DNA of 64,000 nucleotides. Origin: Fasciola hepatica (lineage: Eukaryota > Platyhelminthes > Trematoda > Plagiorchiida > Fasciolidae). Positions 10,301 to 23,600 of the stretch are shown here, piece by piece; the first letter of the stretch is position 1, and every line of letters starts with the position of its first letter. The notes below the pieces were generated by a model that was not told the origin of the DNA, ran no database searches, and saw nothing but the letters and a program-made list of their open reading frames with translations. The stretch spans positions 2,445,152-2,509,151 of the forward strand of contig CANUEZ040000208.1 in NCBI GenBank assembly GCA_948099385.1, given 5' to 3'. The position numbers were made by a program, and so were the translations under genes.

Positions 10301-13300
10301 TGGGAATGCGTTGGTTGTACTTAGGCCCCTACAGAGAAGTCATCCATCATAGGAGTGGATCGGTGTGCGCGAAGCTGGTTCTTACCATTCAAATTTAAAG
10401 CGAGTTTGGGAACGGTGCTATATCATGTAGTGTAGATGTTGAACAAAGCGTTGATAGCCATCCCGGATAGCCTTGTGTTGTTAAGTTGTTCGATTCACAA
10501 TGGTTCACCGGTTGTTGGAGTGCCCGTGTGGGCTCGGTCGATGTGCACTGCTGATGAGTCGAGTCCCTTAGAGGATGAAACAGCTGTACAGTGCTTCCAT
10601 GGATTTCAATGCTCAGTTGAGCGTTCAAGCTGCATGATCAATCATATTATACAGATCTAATCTAATCTAATCTAATCTCGTACTACTAATCAATTGCATG
10701 CATAGTAAGGAAGCTGTGTAGGTTTTTCATTTGTGAATGCGTTGGTTGTACTTAGGCCCCTACAGAGAAGTCATCCATCATAGGAGTGGATCGGTGTGCG
10801 CGAAGCTGGTTCTTACCATTCAAATTTAAAGCGAGTTTGGGAAGGGTGCTATATCATGTAGAGTAGATGTTGAACAAAGCGTTGAGAGCCATCCCGGATA
10901 GCCTTGTGTTGTTAAGTTGTTCGATTCACAATGGTTCACTGGTTGTTGGAGTGCCCGTGGGGGCTCGGTCGATGTGCACTGCTGATGAGTCGAGTCCCTT
11001 AGAGGATGAAACAGCTGTACAGTGCTTCCATGGATTTCAATGCTCAGTTGAGCGTTCAAGCTGCATGATCAATCATATTATACAGATCTAATCTAATCTA
11101 ATCTAATCTCGTACTACTAATCAATTGCATGCATAGTAAGGAAGCTGTGTAGGTTTTTCATTTGTGAATGCGTTGGTTGTACTTAGGCCCCTACAGAGAA
11201 GTCATCCATCATAGGAGTGGATCGGTGTGCGCGAAGCTGGTTCTTACCATTCAAATTTAAAGCGAGTTTGGGAAGGGTGCTATATCATGTAGAGTAGATG
11301 TTGAACAAAGCGTTGATAGCCATCCCGGATAGCCTTGTGTTGTTAAGTTGTTCGATTCACAATGGTTCACTGGTTGTTGGAGTGCCCGTGGGGGCTCGGT
11401 CGATGTGCACTGCTGATGAGTCGAGTCCCTTAGAGGACGAAACAGCTGTACAGTGCTTCCATCCATTTCAATGCTCAGTTGAGCGTTCAAGCTGCATGAT
11501 CAATCATATTAAACAAATCTAATCCAATCTGATCTAATCTCGTACTACTAATCAATTGCATGCATAGTAAGGAAGCTGTGTAGGTTGTTCATTTGGGAAT
11601 GCGTTGGTTGTACTTAGGCCCCTACAGAGAAGTCATCCATCATAGGAGTGGATCGGTGTGCGCGAAGCTGGTTCTTACCATTCAAATTTAAAGCGAGTTT
11701 GGGAACGGTGCTATATCATGTAGTGTAGATGTTGAACAAAGCGTTGATAGCCATCCCGGATAGCCTTGTGTTGTTAAGTTGTTCGATTCACAATGGTTCA
11801 CCGGTTGTTGTAGTGCCCGTGGGGGCTCGGTCGATGTGCACTGCTGATGAGTCGAGTCCCTTAGAGGATGAAACAGCTGTACAGTGCTTCCATGGATTTC
11901 AATGCTCAGTTGAGCGTTCAAGCTGCATGATCAATCATATTATACAAATCTAATCTAATCTAATCTAATCTCGTACTACTAATCAATTGCATGCATAGTA
12001 AGGAAGCTGTGTAGGTTTTTCATTTGTGAATGCGTTGGTTGTACTTAGGCCCCTACAGAGAAGTCATCCATCATAGGAGTGGATCGGTGTGCGCGAAGCT
12101 GGTTCTTACCATTCAAATTTAAAGCGAGTTTGGGAAGGGTGCTATATCATGTAGAGTAGATGTTGAACAAAGCGTTGAGAGCCATCCCGGATAGCCTTGT
12201 GTTGTTAAGTTGTTCGATTCACAATGGTTCACTGGTTGTTGGAGTGCCCGTGGGGGCTCGGTCGATGTGCACTGCTGATGAGTCGAGTCCCTTAGAGGAT
12301 GAAACAGCTGTACAGTGCTTCCATGGATTTCAATGCTCAGTTGAGCGTTCAAGCTGCATGATCAATCATATTATACAGATCTAATCTAATCTAATCTAAT
12401 CTCGTACTACTAATCAATTGCATGCATAGTAAGGAAGCTGTGTAGGTTTTTCATTTGTGAATGCGTTGGTTGTACTTAGGCCCCTACAGAGAAGTCATCC
12501 ATCATAGGAGTGGATCGGTGTGCGCGAAGCTGGTTCTTACCATTCAAATTTAAAGCGAGTTTGGGAAGGGTGCTATATCATGTAGAGTAGATGTTGAACA
12601 AAGCGTTGAGAGCCATCCCGGATAGCCTTGTGTTGTTAAGTTGTTCGATTCACAATGGTTCACTGGTTGTTGGAGTGCCCGTGGGGGCTCGGTCGATGTG
12701 CACTGCTGATGAGTCGAGTCCCTTAGAGGACGAAACAGCTGTACAGTGCTTCCATCCATTTCAATGCTCAGTTGAGCGTTCAAGCTGCATGATCAATCAT
12801 ATTAAACAAATCTAATCCAATCTGATCTAATCTCGTACTACTAATCAATTGCATGCATAGTAAGGAAGCTGTGTAGGTTGTTCATTTGGGAATGCGTTGG
12901 TTGTACTTAGGCCCCTACAGAGAAGTCATCCATCATAGGAGTGGATCGGTGTGCGCGAAGCTGGTTCTTACCATTCAAATTTAAAGCGAGTTTGGGAACG
13001 GTGCTATATCATGTAGTGTAGATGTTGAACAAAGCGTTGATAGCCATCCCGGATAGCCTTGTGTTGTTAAGTTGTTCGATTCACAATGGTTCACCGGTTG
13101 TTGTAGTGCCCGTGGGGGCTCGGTCGATGTGCACTGCTGATGAGTCGAGTCCCTTAGAGGATGAAACAGCTGTACAGTGCTTCCATGGATTTCAATGCTC
13201 AGTTGAGCGTTCAAGCTGCATGATCAATCATATTATACAAATCTAATCTAATCTAATCTAATCTCGTACTACTAATCAATTGCATGCATAGTAAGGAAGC

Positions 13301-13320
13301 TGTGTAGGTTTTTCATTTGG
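7370..13320 (+). repeat. Array A block 2: trimeric higher-order repeat, 1,293 bp
   Basis: The monomers fall into recognisable types. Type a has GGGAACGG, GATAGCC and CCCGTGTGGGC. Type b has GTAGAGTAG, CACTGGTT and CCATGG. Type c has GTAGAGTAG, CACTGGTT, GACGAAAC, CCATCC and ATTAAAC. Type d is like a but has TTGTTGTAGTGCC. Their order from about 7,378 is a-b-c, a'-b-c-c', a-b-c', d-b-c, d. Same-type monomers therefore mostly recur every three units (1,293 bp), with one extra unit at about 9,964. The a' copy (8,671) carries the CCATCC state on an a background. The c' copies (9,964 and 11,257) join an a-like left part to a c-like right part. This is a young higher-order repeat made by unequal exchange with later patching. 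Confidence 0.85.
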
Positions 13321-16300
13321 GAATGCGTTGGTTGTACTTAGGCCCCTACAGAGAAGTCATCCATCATAGGAGTGGATCGGTGTGCGCGAAGCTGGTTCTT
13401 ACCATTCAAATGTAAAGCGAGTTTGGGAAGGGTGCTATATCATGTAGTGTAGATGTTGAACAAAGCGTTGATAGCCATCCCGGATAGCCTTGTGTTGTTA
13501 AGTTGTTCGATTCACAATGGTTCACCGGTTGTTGGAGTGCCCGTGTGGGCTCGGTCGATGTGCACTGCTGATGAGTCGAGTCCCTTAGAGGATGAAACAG
13601 CTGTACAGTGCTTCCATGGATTTCAATGCTCAGTTGAGCGTTCAAGCTGCATGATCAATCATGTTATACAAATCTAATCTAATCTGATCTAATCTCGTAC
13701 TACTAATCAATTGCATGCATAGTAAGGAAGCTGTGTAGGTTTTTCATTTGTGAATGCGTTGGTTGTACTTAGGCCCCTACAGAGAAGTCATCCATCATAG
13801 GAGTCGATCGGTGTGCGCGAAGCTGGTTCTTACCATTCAAATTTAAAGCGAGTTTGGGAAGGGTACTATATCATGTGGTGTAGATGTTGAACAAAGCGTT
13901 GAGAGCCATACCGGATAGCCTTGTGTTGTTAAGTTGTTCGATTCACAATGGTTCACCGGTTGTTGGAGTGCCCGTGGGGGCTCGGTCGATGTGCACTGCT
14001 GATGAGTCGAGTCCCTTAGAGGACGAAACAGCTGTACAGTGCTTCCATGGATTTCAATGCTCAGTTGAGCGTTCAAGCTGCATGATCAATCATATTATAC
14101 AAATCTAATCTAATCTGATCTAATCTCGTACTACTAATCAATTGCATGCATAGTAAGGAAGCTGTGTAGGTTGTTCATTTGGGAATGCGTTGGTTGTACT
14201 TAGGCCCCTACAGAGAAGTCATCCATCATAGGAGTCGATCGGTGTGCGCGAAGCTGTTTCTTACCATTCAAATTTAAAGCGAGTTTGGGAAGGGTACTAT
14301 ATCATGTAGTGTAGATGTTGAACGAAGCGTTGATAGACAGCCCGGATAAGCTTGTATTGTTAAGTTGTTCGATTCACAATGGTTCACCGGTTGTTGGAGT
14401 GCCCATGGGGGCTCGGTCGATGTGCACTGCTGATGAGTCGAGTCCCTTAGAGGATGAAACAGCTGTACAGTGCTTCCATCCATTTCAATGCTCAGTTGAG
14501 CGTTCAAGCTGCATGATCAATCATATTATACAAATCTAATCTAATCTGATCTAATCTCGTACTACTAATCAATTGCATGCATAGTAAGGAAGCTGTGTAG
14601 GTTGTTCATTTGTGAATGCGTTGGTTGTACTTAGGCCCCTACAGAGAAGTCATCCATCATAGGAGTGGATCGGTGTGCGCGAAGCTGGTTCTTACCATTC
14701 AAATTTAAAGCGAGTTTGGGAACGGTGCTATATCATGTAGTGTAGATGTTGAACAAAGCGTTGAGAGCCATACCGGATAGCCTTGTGTTGTTAAGTTGTT
14801 CGATTCACAATGGTTCACCGGTTGTTGGAGTGCCCGTGGGGGCTCGGTCGATGTGCACTGCTGATGAGTCGAGTCCCTTAGAGGACGAAACATCTGTACA
14901 GTTCTTCCATCCATTTCAATGCTCAGTTGAGCGTTCAAGCTGCATGATCAATCATATTATACAAATCTAATCTAATCTGATCTAATCTCGTACTACTAAT
15001 CAATTGCATGCATAGTAAGGAAGCTGTGTAGGTTGTTCATTTGGGAATGCGTTGGTTGTACTTAGGCCCCTACAGAGAAGTCATCCATCATAGGAGTCGA
15101 TCGGTGTGCGCGAAGCTGTTTCTTACCATTCAAATTTAAAGCGAGTTTGGGAAGGGTACTATATCATGTAGTGTAGATGTTGAACGAAGCGTTGATAGAC
15201 AGCCCGGATAAGCTTGTATTGTTAAGTTGTTCGATTCACAATGGTTCACCGGTTGTTGGAGTGCCCATGGGGGCTCGGTCGATGTGCACTGCTGATGAGT
15301 CGAGTCCCTTAGAGGATGAAACAGCTGTACAGTGCTTCCATCCATTTCAATGCTCAGTTGAGCGTTCAAGCTGCATGATCAATCATATTATACAAATCTA
15401 ATCTAATCTGATCTAATCTCGTACTACTAATCAATTGCATGCATAGTAAGGAAGCTGTGTAGGTTGTTCATTTGTGAATGCGTTGGTTGTACTTAGGCCC
15501 CTACAGAGAAGTCATCCATCATAGGAGTGGATCGGTGTGCGCGAAGCTGGTTCTTACCATTCAAATTTAAAGCGAGTTTGGGAACGGTGCTATATCATGT
15601 AGTGTAGATGTTGAACAAAGCGTTGAGAGCCATCCCGGATAGCCTTGTGTTGTTAAGTTGTTCGATTCACAATGGTTCACCGGTTGTTGGAGTGCCCGTG
15701 GGGGCTCGGTCGATGTGCACTGCTGATGAGTCGAGTCCCTTAGAGGACGAAACAGCTGTACAGTTCTTCCATCCATTTCAATGCTCAGTTGAGCGTTCAA
15801 GCTGCATGATCAATCATATTATACAAATCTAATCTAATCTGATCTAATCTCGTACTACTAATCAATTGCATGCATAGTAAGGAAGCTGTGTAGGTTTTTC
15901 ATTTGGGAATGCGTTGGTTGTACTTAGGCCCCTACAGAGAAGTCATCCATCATAGGAGTCGATCGGTGTGCGCGAAGCTGTTTCTTACCATTCAAATTTA
16001 AAGCGAGTTTGGGAAGGGTACTATTTCATGAAGTTTATATGTTGAACAAAGCGTTGAGAGCCATCCCGGATAGCCTTGTGTTGTTAAGTTGTTCGATTCA
16101 CAATGGTTCACCGGTTGTTGGAGTGCCCGTGTGGGCTCGGTCGATGTGCACTGCTGATGAGTCGAGTCCCTTAGAGGACGAAACAGCTGTACAGTGCTTC
16201 CATGGATTTCAATGCTCAGTTGAGCGTTCAAGCTGCATGATCAATCATATTATACAAATCTAATCTAATCTGATCTAATCTCGTACTACTAATCAATTGC

Positions 16301-19300
16301 ATGCATAGTAAGGAAGCTGTGTAGGTTTTTCATTTGGGAATGCGTTGGTTGTACTTAGGCCCCTACAGAGAAGTCATCCATCATAGGAGTCGATCGGTGT
16401 GCGCGAAGCTGGTTCTTACCATTCAAATGTAAAGCGAGTTTGGGAACGGTGCTATATCATGTAGTGTAGATGTTGAACAAAGCGTTGAGAGCCATCCCGG
16501 ATAGCCTTGTGTTGTTAAGTTGTTCGATTCACAATGGTTCACCGGTTGTTGGAGTGCCCGTGAGGGCTCGGTCGATGTGCACTGCTGATGAGTCGAGTCC
16601 CTTAGAGGATGAAACAGCTGTACAGTGCTTCCATGGATTTCAATGCTCAGTTGAGCGTTCAAGCTGCATGATCAATCATATTATACAAATCTAATCTAAT
16701 CTGAACTTATCTCGTACTACTAATCAATTGCATGCATAGTAAGGAAGCTGTGTAGGTTGTTCATTTGGGAATGAGTTGGTTGTACTTAGGCCCCTACAGA
16801 GAAGTCATCCATCATAGGAGTCGATCGGTGTGCGCGAAGCTGGTTCTTACCATTCAAATTTAAAGCGAGTTTGGGAAGGGTGCTATATCATGTAGTGTAG
16901 ATGTTGAACAAAGCGTTGAGAGCCATCCCGGATAGCCTTGTGTTGTTAAGTTGTTCGATTCACAATGGTTCACCGGTTGTTGGAGTGCCCGTGTGGGCTC
17001 GGTCGATGTGCACTGCTGATGAGTCGAGTCCCTTAGAGGACGAAACAGCTGTACAGTGCTTCCATGGATTTCAATGCTCAGTTGAGCGTTCAAGCTGCAT
17101 GATCAATCATATTATACAAATCTAATCTAATCTGATCTAATCTCGTACTACTAATCAATTGCATGCATAGTAAGGAAGCTGTGTAGGTTTTTCATTTGGG
17201 AATGCGTTGGTTGTACTTAGGCCCCTACAGAGAAGTCATCCATCATAGGAGTCGATCGGTGTGCGCGAAGCTGGTTCTTACCATTCAAATGTAAAGCGAG
17301 TTTGGGAACGGTGCTATATCATGTAGTGTAGATGTTGAACAAAGCGTTGAGAGCCATCCCGGATAGCCTTGTGTTGTTAAGTTGTTCGATTCACAATGGT
17401 TCACCGGTTGTTGGAGTGCCCGTGTGGGCTCGGTCGATGTGCACTGCTGATGAGTCGAGTCCCTTAGAGGACGAAACAGCTGTACAGTGCTTCCATGGAT
17501 TTCAATGCTCAGTTGAGCGTTCAAGCTGCATGATCAATCATATTATACAAATCTAATCTAATCTGATCTAATCTCGTACTACTAATCAATTGCATGCATA
17601 GTAAGGAAGCTGTGTAGGTTTTTCATTTGGGAATGCGTTGGTTGTACTTAGGCCCCTACAGAGAAGTCATCCATCATAGGAGTGGATCGGTGTGCGCGAA
17701 GCTGGTTCCTACCATTCAAATGTAAAGCGAGTTTGGGAACGGTGCTATATCATGTAGTGTAGATGTTGAACAAAGCGTTGAGAGCCATCCCGGATAGCCT
17801 TGTGTTGTTAAGTTGTTCGATTCACAATGGTTCACCGGTTGTTGGAGTGCCCGTGAGGGCTCGGTCGATGTGCACTGCTGATGAGTCGAGTCCCTTAGAG
17901 GATGAAACAGCTGTACAGTGCTTCCATGGATTTCAATGCTCAGTTGAGCGTTCAAGCTGCATGATCAATCATATTATACAAATCTAATCTAATCTAATCC
18001 AATCTCGTACTACTAATCAATTGCATGCATAGTAAGGAAGCTGTGTAGGTTGTTCATTTGGGAATGCGTTGGTTGTACTTAGGCCCCTACAGAGAAGTCA
18101 TCCATCATAGGAGTGGATCGGTGTGCGCGAAGCTGGTTCTTACCATTCAAATTTGAAGCGAGTTTGGGAAGGGTACTATATCATGTAGTGTAGATGTTGA
18201 ACAAAGCGTTGAGAGCCATCCCGGATAGCCTTGTGTTGTTAAGTTGTTCGATTCACAATGGTTCACCGGTTGTTGGAGTGCCCGTGGGGGCTCGGTCGAT
18301 GTGCACTGCTGATGAGTCGAGTCCCTTAGAGGATGAAACAGCTGTACAGTGCTTCCATGGATTTCAATACTCAGTTGAGCGTTCAAGCTGCATGATCAAT
18401 CATATTATACAAATCTAATCTAATCTGATCTAATCTCGTACTACTAATCAATTGCATGCATAGTAAGGAAGCTGTGTAGGTTTTTCATTTGGGAATGCGT
18501 TGGTTGTACTTAGGCCCCTACAGAGAAGTCATCCATCATAGGAGTGGATCGGTGTGCGCGAAGCTGGTTCTTACCATTCAAATTTAAAGCGAGTTTGGGA
18601 AGGGTGCTATATCATGTAGTGTAGATGTTGAACAAAGCGTTGAGAGCCATCCCGGATAGCCTTGTGTTGTTAAGTTGTTCGATTCACAATGGTTCACCGG
18701 TTGTTGGAGTGCCCGTGTGGGCTCGGTCGATGTGCACTGCTGATGAGTCGAGTCCCTTAGAGGATGAAACAGCTGTACAGTGCTTCCATGGATTTCAATG
18801 CTCAGTTGAGCGTTCAAGCTGCATGATCAATCATATTATACAAATCTAATCTAATCTAATCCAATCTCGTACTACTAATCAATTGCATGCATAGTAAGGA
18901 AGCTGTGTAGGTTTTTCATTTGGGAATGCGTTGGTTGTACTTAGGCCCCTACAGAGAAGTCATCCATCATAGGAGTGGATCGGTGTGCGCGAAGCTGGTT
19001 CTTACCATTCAAATTTGAAGCGAGTTTGGGAAGTTTGCTATATCATGTAGTGTAGATGTTGAACAAAGCGTTGACAGCCATCCCGGATAGCCTTGTGTTG
19101 TTAAGTTGTTCGATTCACAATGGTTCACCGGTTGTTGGAGTGCCCGTGGGGGCTCGGTCGATGTGCACTGCTGATGAGTCGAGTCCCTTAGAGGATGAAA
19201 CAGCTGTACAGTGCTTCCATCCATTTCAATGCTCAGTTGAGCGTTCAAGCTGCATGATCAATCATATTATACAAATCTAATCTAATCTGATCTAATCTCG

Positions 19301-20680
19301 TACTACTAATCAATTGCATGCATAGTAAGGAAGCTGTGTATGTTGTTCATTTGGGAATGCGTTGGTTGTACTTAGGCCCCTACAGAGAAGTCATCCATCA
19401 TAGGAGTGGATCGGTGTGCGCGAAGCTGGTTCCTACCATTCAAATTTAAAGCGAGTTTGGGAAGGGAACTATATCATGTAGTGTAGATGTTGAACAAAGC
19501 GTTGATAGACAGCCCGGATAAGCTTGTGTTGTTAAGTCGTTCGATTCACAATGGTTCACCGGTTGTTCGAGTGCCCGTGTGGGCTCGGTCGATGTGCACT
19601 GCAGATGAGTCGAGTCCCTTAGAGGATGAAACAGCTGTACAGTGCTTCCATGGATTTCAATGCTCAGTTGAGCGTTCAAGCTGCATGATCAATCATATTA
19701 TACAAATCTAATCTAATCTAATCTAATCTCGTACTACTAATCAATTGCATGCATAGTAAGGAAGCTGTGTAGGTTGTTCATTTGTGAATGCGTTGGTTGT
19801 ACTTAGGCCCCTACAGAGAAGTCATCCATCATAGGAGTGGATCGGTGTGCGCGAAGCTGGTTCTTACCATTCAAATTTGAAGCCAGTTTGGGAAGGGTGC
19901 TATATCATGTAGTGTAGATGTTGAACAAAGCGTTGATAGCCATCCCGGATAGCCTTGTGTTGTTAAGTTGTTCGATTCACAATGGTTCACCGGTTGTTGG
20001 AGTGCCCGTGGGGGCTCGGTCGATGTGCACTGCTGATGAGTCGAGTCCCTTAGAGGATGAAACAGCTGTACAGTGCTTCCATGGTTTTCAATGCTCAGTT
20101 GAGCGTTCAAACTGCATGATCAATCATATTATACAAATCTAATCTAATCTGATCTAATCTCGTACTACTAATCAATTGCATGCATAGTAAGGAAGCTGTG
20201 TAGGTTTTTCATTTGGGAATGCGTTGGTTGTACTTAGGCCCCTACAGAGAAGTCATCCATGATAGGCGTCGATCGGTGTGCGCGAAGCTGGTTCTTACCA
20301 TTCAAATTTAAAGAGAGTTTGGGAAGGGTGCTATATCATGTAGTGTAGATGTTGAACAAAGCGTTGAGAGCCATACCGGATAGTCTTGTGTTGTTAAGTT
20401 ATTCGATTCACAATGGTTCACCGGTTGTTGGAGTGCCCGTGGGGGCTCGGTCGATGTGCACTGCTGATGAGTCGAGTCCCTTAGAGGATGAAACAGCTGT
20501 ACAGTGCTTCCATGGATTTCAATGCTCAGTTGAGCGTTCAAGCTGCATGATCAATCATATTATACAAATCTAATCTAATCTGATCTAATCTCGTACTACT
20601 AATCAATTGCATGCATAGTAAGGAAGCTGTGTAGGTTGTTCATTTGGGAATGCGTTGGTTGTACTTAGGCCCCTACAGAG
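13321..20680 (+). repeat. Array A block 3: mixed monomers
   Basis: About 17 monomers with mixed subtypes. Block 3 introduces variants absent further left: AAATGTAAAG (about 13,408, 16,425, 17,287 and 17,718), AAATTTGAAG (about 18,150, 19,012 and 19,874) and the GAACTTATC pentamer-tract form (about 16,703). The ATTAAAC form common before 13 kb is no longer seen. It contains the 862-bp dimer annotated separately. A diverged copy near 16,018-16,040 reads TATTTCATGAAGTTTATATG where the others read TATATCATGTAGTGTAGATG. Confidence 0.75.
14225..15950 (+). repeat. Dimeric duplication, 862-bp period, in array A
   Basis: Two monomers 862 bp apart (about 14,225 and 15,087) share an unusual set of variants: GAAGCTGTTTCTTACC, TTGAACGAAGCG, GACAGCCCGGATAAGCTTG and GTGCCCATGGGGGC. 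The monomers between and after them (about 14,656 and 15,518) share ACAGTTCTTCC in place of ACAGTGCTTCC. The pattern x-y-x-y over about 1.7 kb indicates a two-monomer tandem duplication. The y copies differ by a few bases (CATACCGG against CATCCCGG, ACATCTGT against ACAGCTGT), so it is not brand new. The variant GAAGCTGTTTC recurs once more at about 15,973. Confidence 0.85.
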
Positions 20681-23600
20681 AAGTCATCCATCATAGGAGT
20701 GGATCGGTGTGCGCGAAGCTGGTTCCTACCATTCAAATTTAAAGCGAGTTTGGGAAGGGAACTATAGCATGTAGTGTAGATGTTGAACAAAGCGTTGATA
20801 GACAGCCCGGATAGACTTGTGTTGTTAAGTTGTTCGATTCACAATGGTTCACCGGTTGTTGGAGTGCCCGTGGGGGCTCGGTCGATGTGCACTGCTGATG
20901 AGTCGAGTCCCTTAGAGGATGAAACAGCTGTACAGTGCTTCCATGGATTTCAATGCTCAATGGAGCGTTCAAGCTGCATGATCAATCATATTATACAAAT
21001 CTAATCTAATCTGATCTAATCTCGTACTACTAATCAATTGCATGCATAGTAAGGAAGCTGTGTAGGCTGTTCATTTGGGAATGCGTTGGTTGTACTTAGG
21101 CCCCTACAGAGAAGTCATCCATCATAGGAGTGGATCGGTGTGCGCGAAGCTGGTTCTTACCATTCAAATTTAAAGCGAGTTTGGGAAGGGTGCTATATCA
21201 TGTAGTGTAGATGTTGAACAAAGCGTTGAGAGCCATCCCGGATAGCCTTGTTTTGTTAAGTTGTTCGATTCACAATGGTTCACCGGTTGTTGGAGTGCCC
21301 GTGGGGGCTCGGTCGATGTGCACTGCTGATGAGTCGAGTCCCTTAGAGGATGAAACAGCTGTACAGTGCTTCCATGGATTTCAATGCTCAGTTGAGCGTT
21401 CAAGCTGCATGATCAATCATATTATACAAATCTAATCTAATCTGATCTAATCTCGTACTACTAATCAATTGCATGCATAGTAAGGAAGCTGTGTAGGCTG
21501 TTCATTTGGGAATGCGTTGGTTGTACTTAGGCCCCTACAGAGAAGTCATCCATCATAGGAGTGGATCGGTGTGCGCGAAGCTGGTTCTTACCATTCAAAT
21601 TTAAAGCGAGTTTGGGAAGGGTACTATATCATGTAGAGTAGATGTTGTACAAAGCGTTGAGAGCCATCCCGGATAGCCTTGTTTTGTTAAGTTGTTCGAT
21701 TCACAATGGTTCACCGGTTGTTGGAGTGCCCGTGGGGGCTCCGTCGATGTGCACTGCTGATGAGTCGAGTCCCTTAGAGGATGAAACAGCTGTACAGTGC
21801 TTCCATGGATTTCAATGCTCAGTTGAGCGTTCAAGCTGCATGATCAATCATATTATACAAATCTAATCTAATCTGAACTTATCTCTAACTACTAATCAAT
21901 TGCATGCATAGTAAGGAAGCTGTGTATGTTGTTCATTTGGGAATGCGTTGGTTGTACTTAGGCCCCTACAGAGAAGTCATCCATCATAGGAGTGGATCGG
22001 TGTGCGCGAAGCTGGTTCCTACCATTCAAATTTAAAGCGAGTTTGGGAAGGGAACTATATCATGTAGTGTAGATGTTGAACAAAGCGTTGATAGACAGCC
22101 CGGATAGACATGTGTTGTTAAGTTGTTCGATTCACAATGGTTCACCGGTTGTTGGAGTGCCCGTGGGGGCTCGGTCGATGTGCACTGCTGATGAGTCGAG
22201 TCCCTTAGAGGATGAAACAGCTGTACAGTGCTTCCATGGATTTCAATGCTCAGTTGAGCGTTCAAGCTGCATGATCAATCATATTATACAAATCTAATCT
22301 AATCTAATCTAATCTCGTACTACTAATCAATTGCATGCATAGTAAGGAAGCTGTGTAGGTTTTTCATTTGGGAATGCGTTGGTTGTACTTAGGCCCCTAC
22401 AGAGAAGTCATCCATCATAGGAGTGGATCGGTGTGCGCGAAGCTGGTTCTTACCATTCAAATTTAAAGCGAGTTTGGGAAGGGAACTATATCATGTAGAG
22501 TAGATGTTGAACAAAGCGTTGAGAGCCATCCCGGATAGCCTTGTTTTGTTAAGTTGTTCGATTCACAATGGTTCACCGGTTGTTGGAGTGCCCGTGGGGG
22601 CTCGGTCGATGTGCACTGCTGATGAGTCGAGTCCCTTAGAGGATGAAACAGCTGTACAGTGCTTCCATGGATTTCAATGCTCAGTTGAGCGTTCAAGCCG
22701 CATGATCAATCATATTATACAAATCTAATCTAATCTGATCTAATCTCGTACTACTAATCAATTGCATGCATAGTAAGGAAGCTGTGTAGGTTGTTCATTT
22801 GGGAATGCGTTGGTTGTACTTAGGCCCCTACAGAGAAGTCATCCATCATAGGAGTCGATCGGTGTGCGCGAAGCTGGTTCCTACCATTCAAATTTAAAGC
22901 GAGTTTGGGAAGGGTGCTATATCATGTAGTGTAGATGTTGAACAAAGCGTTGAGAGCCATCCCGGATAGCCTTGTGTTGTTAAGTTGTTCGATTCACAAT
23001 GGTTCACCGGTTGTTGGAGTGCCCGTGGGGGCTCGGTCGATGTGCACTGCTGATGAGTCGAGTCCCTTAGAGGATGAAACAGCTGTACAGTGCTTCCATG
23101 GATTTCAATGCTCAATTGAGCGTTCAAGCTGCATGATCAATCATATTATACAAATCTAATCTAATCTAATCTAATCTCGTACTACTAATCAATTGCATGC
23201 ATAGTAAGGAAGCTGTGTAGGTTGTTCATTTGTGAATGCGTTGGTTGTACTTAGGACCCTACAGAGAAGTCATCCATCATAGGAGTGGATCGGTGTGCGC
23301 GAAGCTGGTTCTTACCATTCAAATTTAAAGCGAGTTTGGGAAGGGTGCTATATCATGTAGTGTAGATGTTGAACAAAGCGTTGAGAGCCATCCCGGATAG
23401 CCTTGTTTTGTTAAGTTGTTCGATTCACAATGGTTCACCGGTTGTTGGAGTGCCCGTGGGGGCTCGGTCGATGTGCACTGCTGATGAGTCGAGTCCCTTA
23501 GAGGATGAAACATCTGTACAGTGCTTCCATGGATTTCAATGCTCAGTTGAGCGTTCAAGCTGCATGATCAATCATATTATACAAATCTAATCTAATCTGA

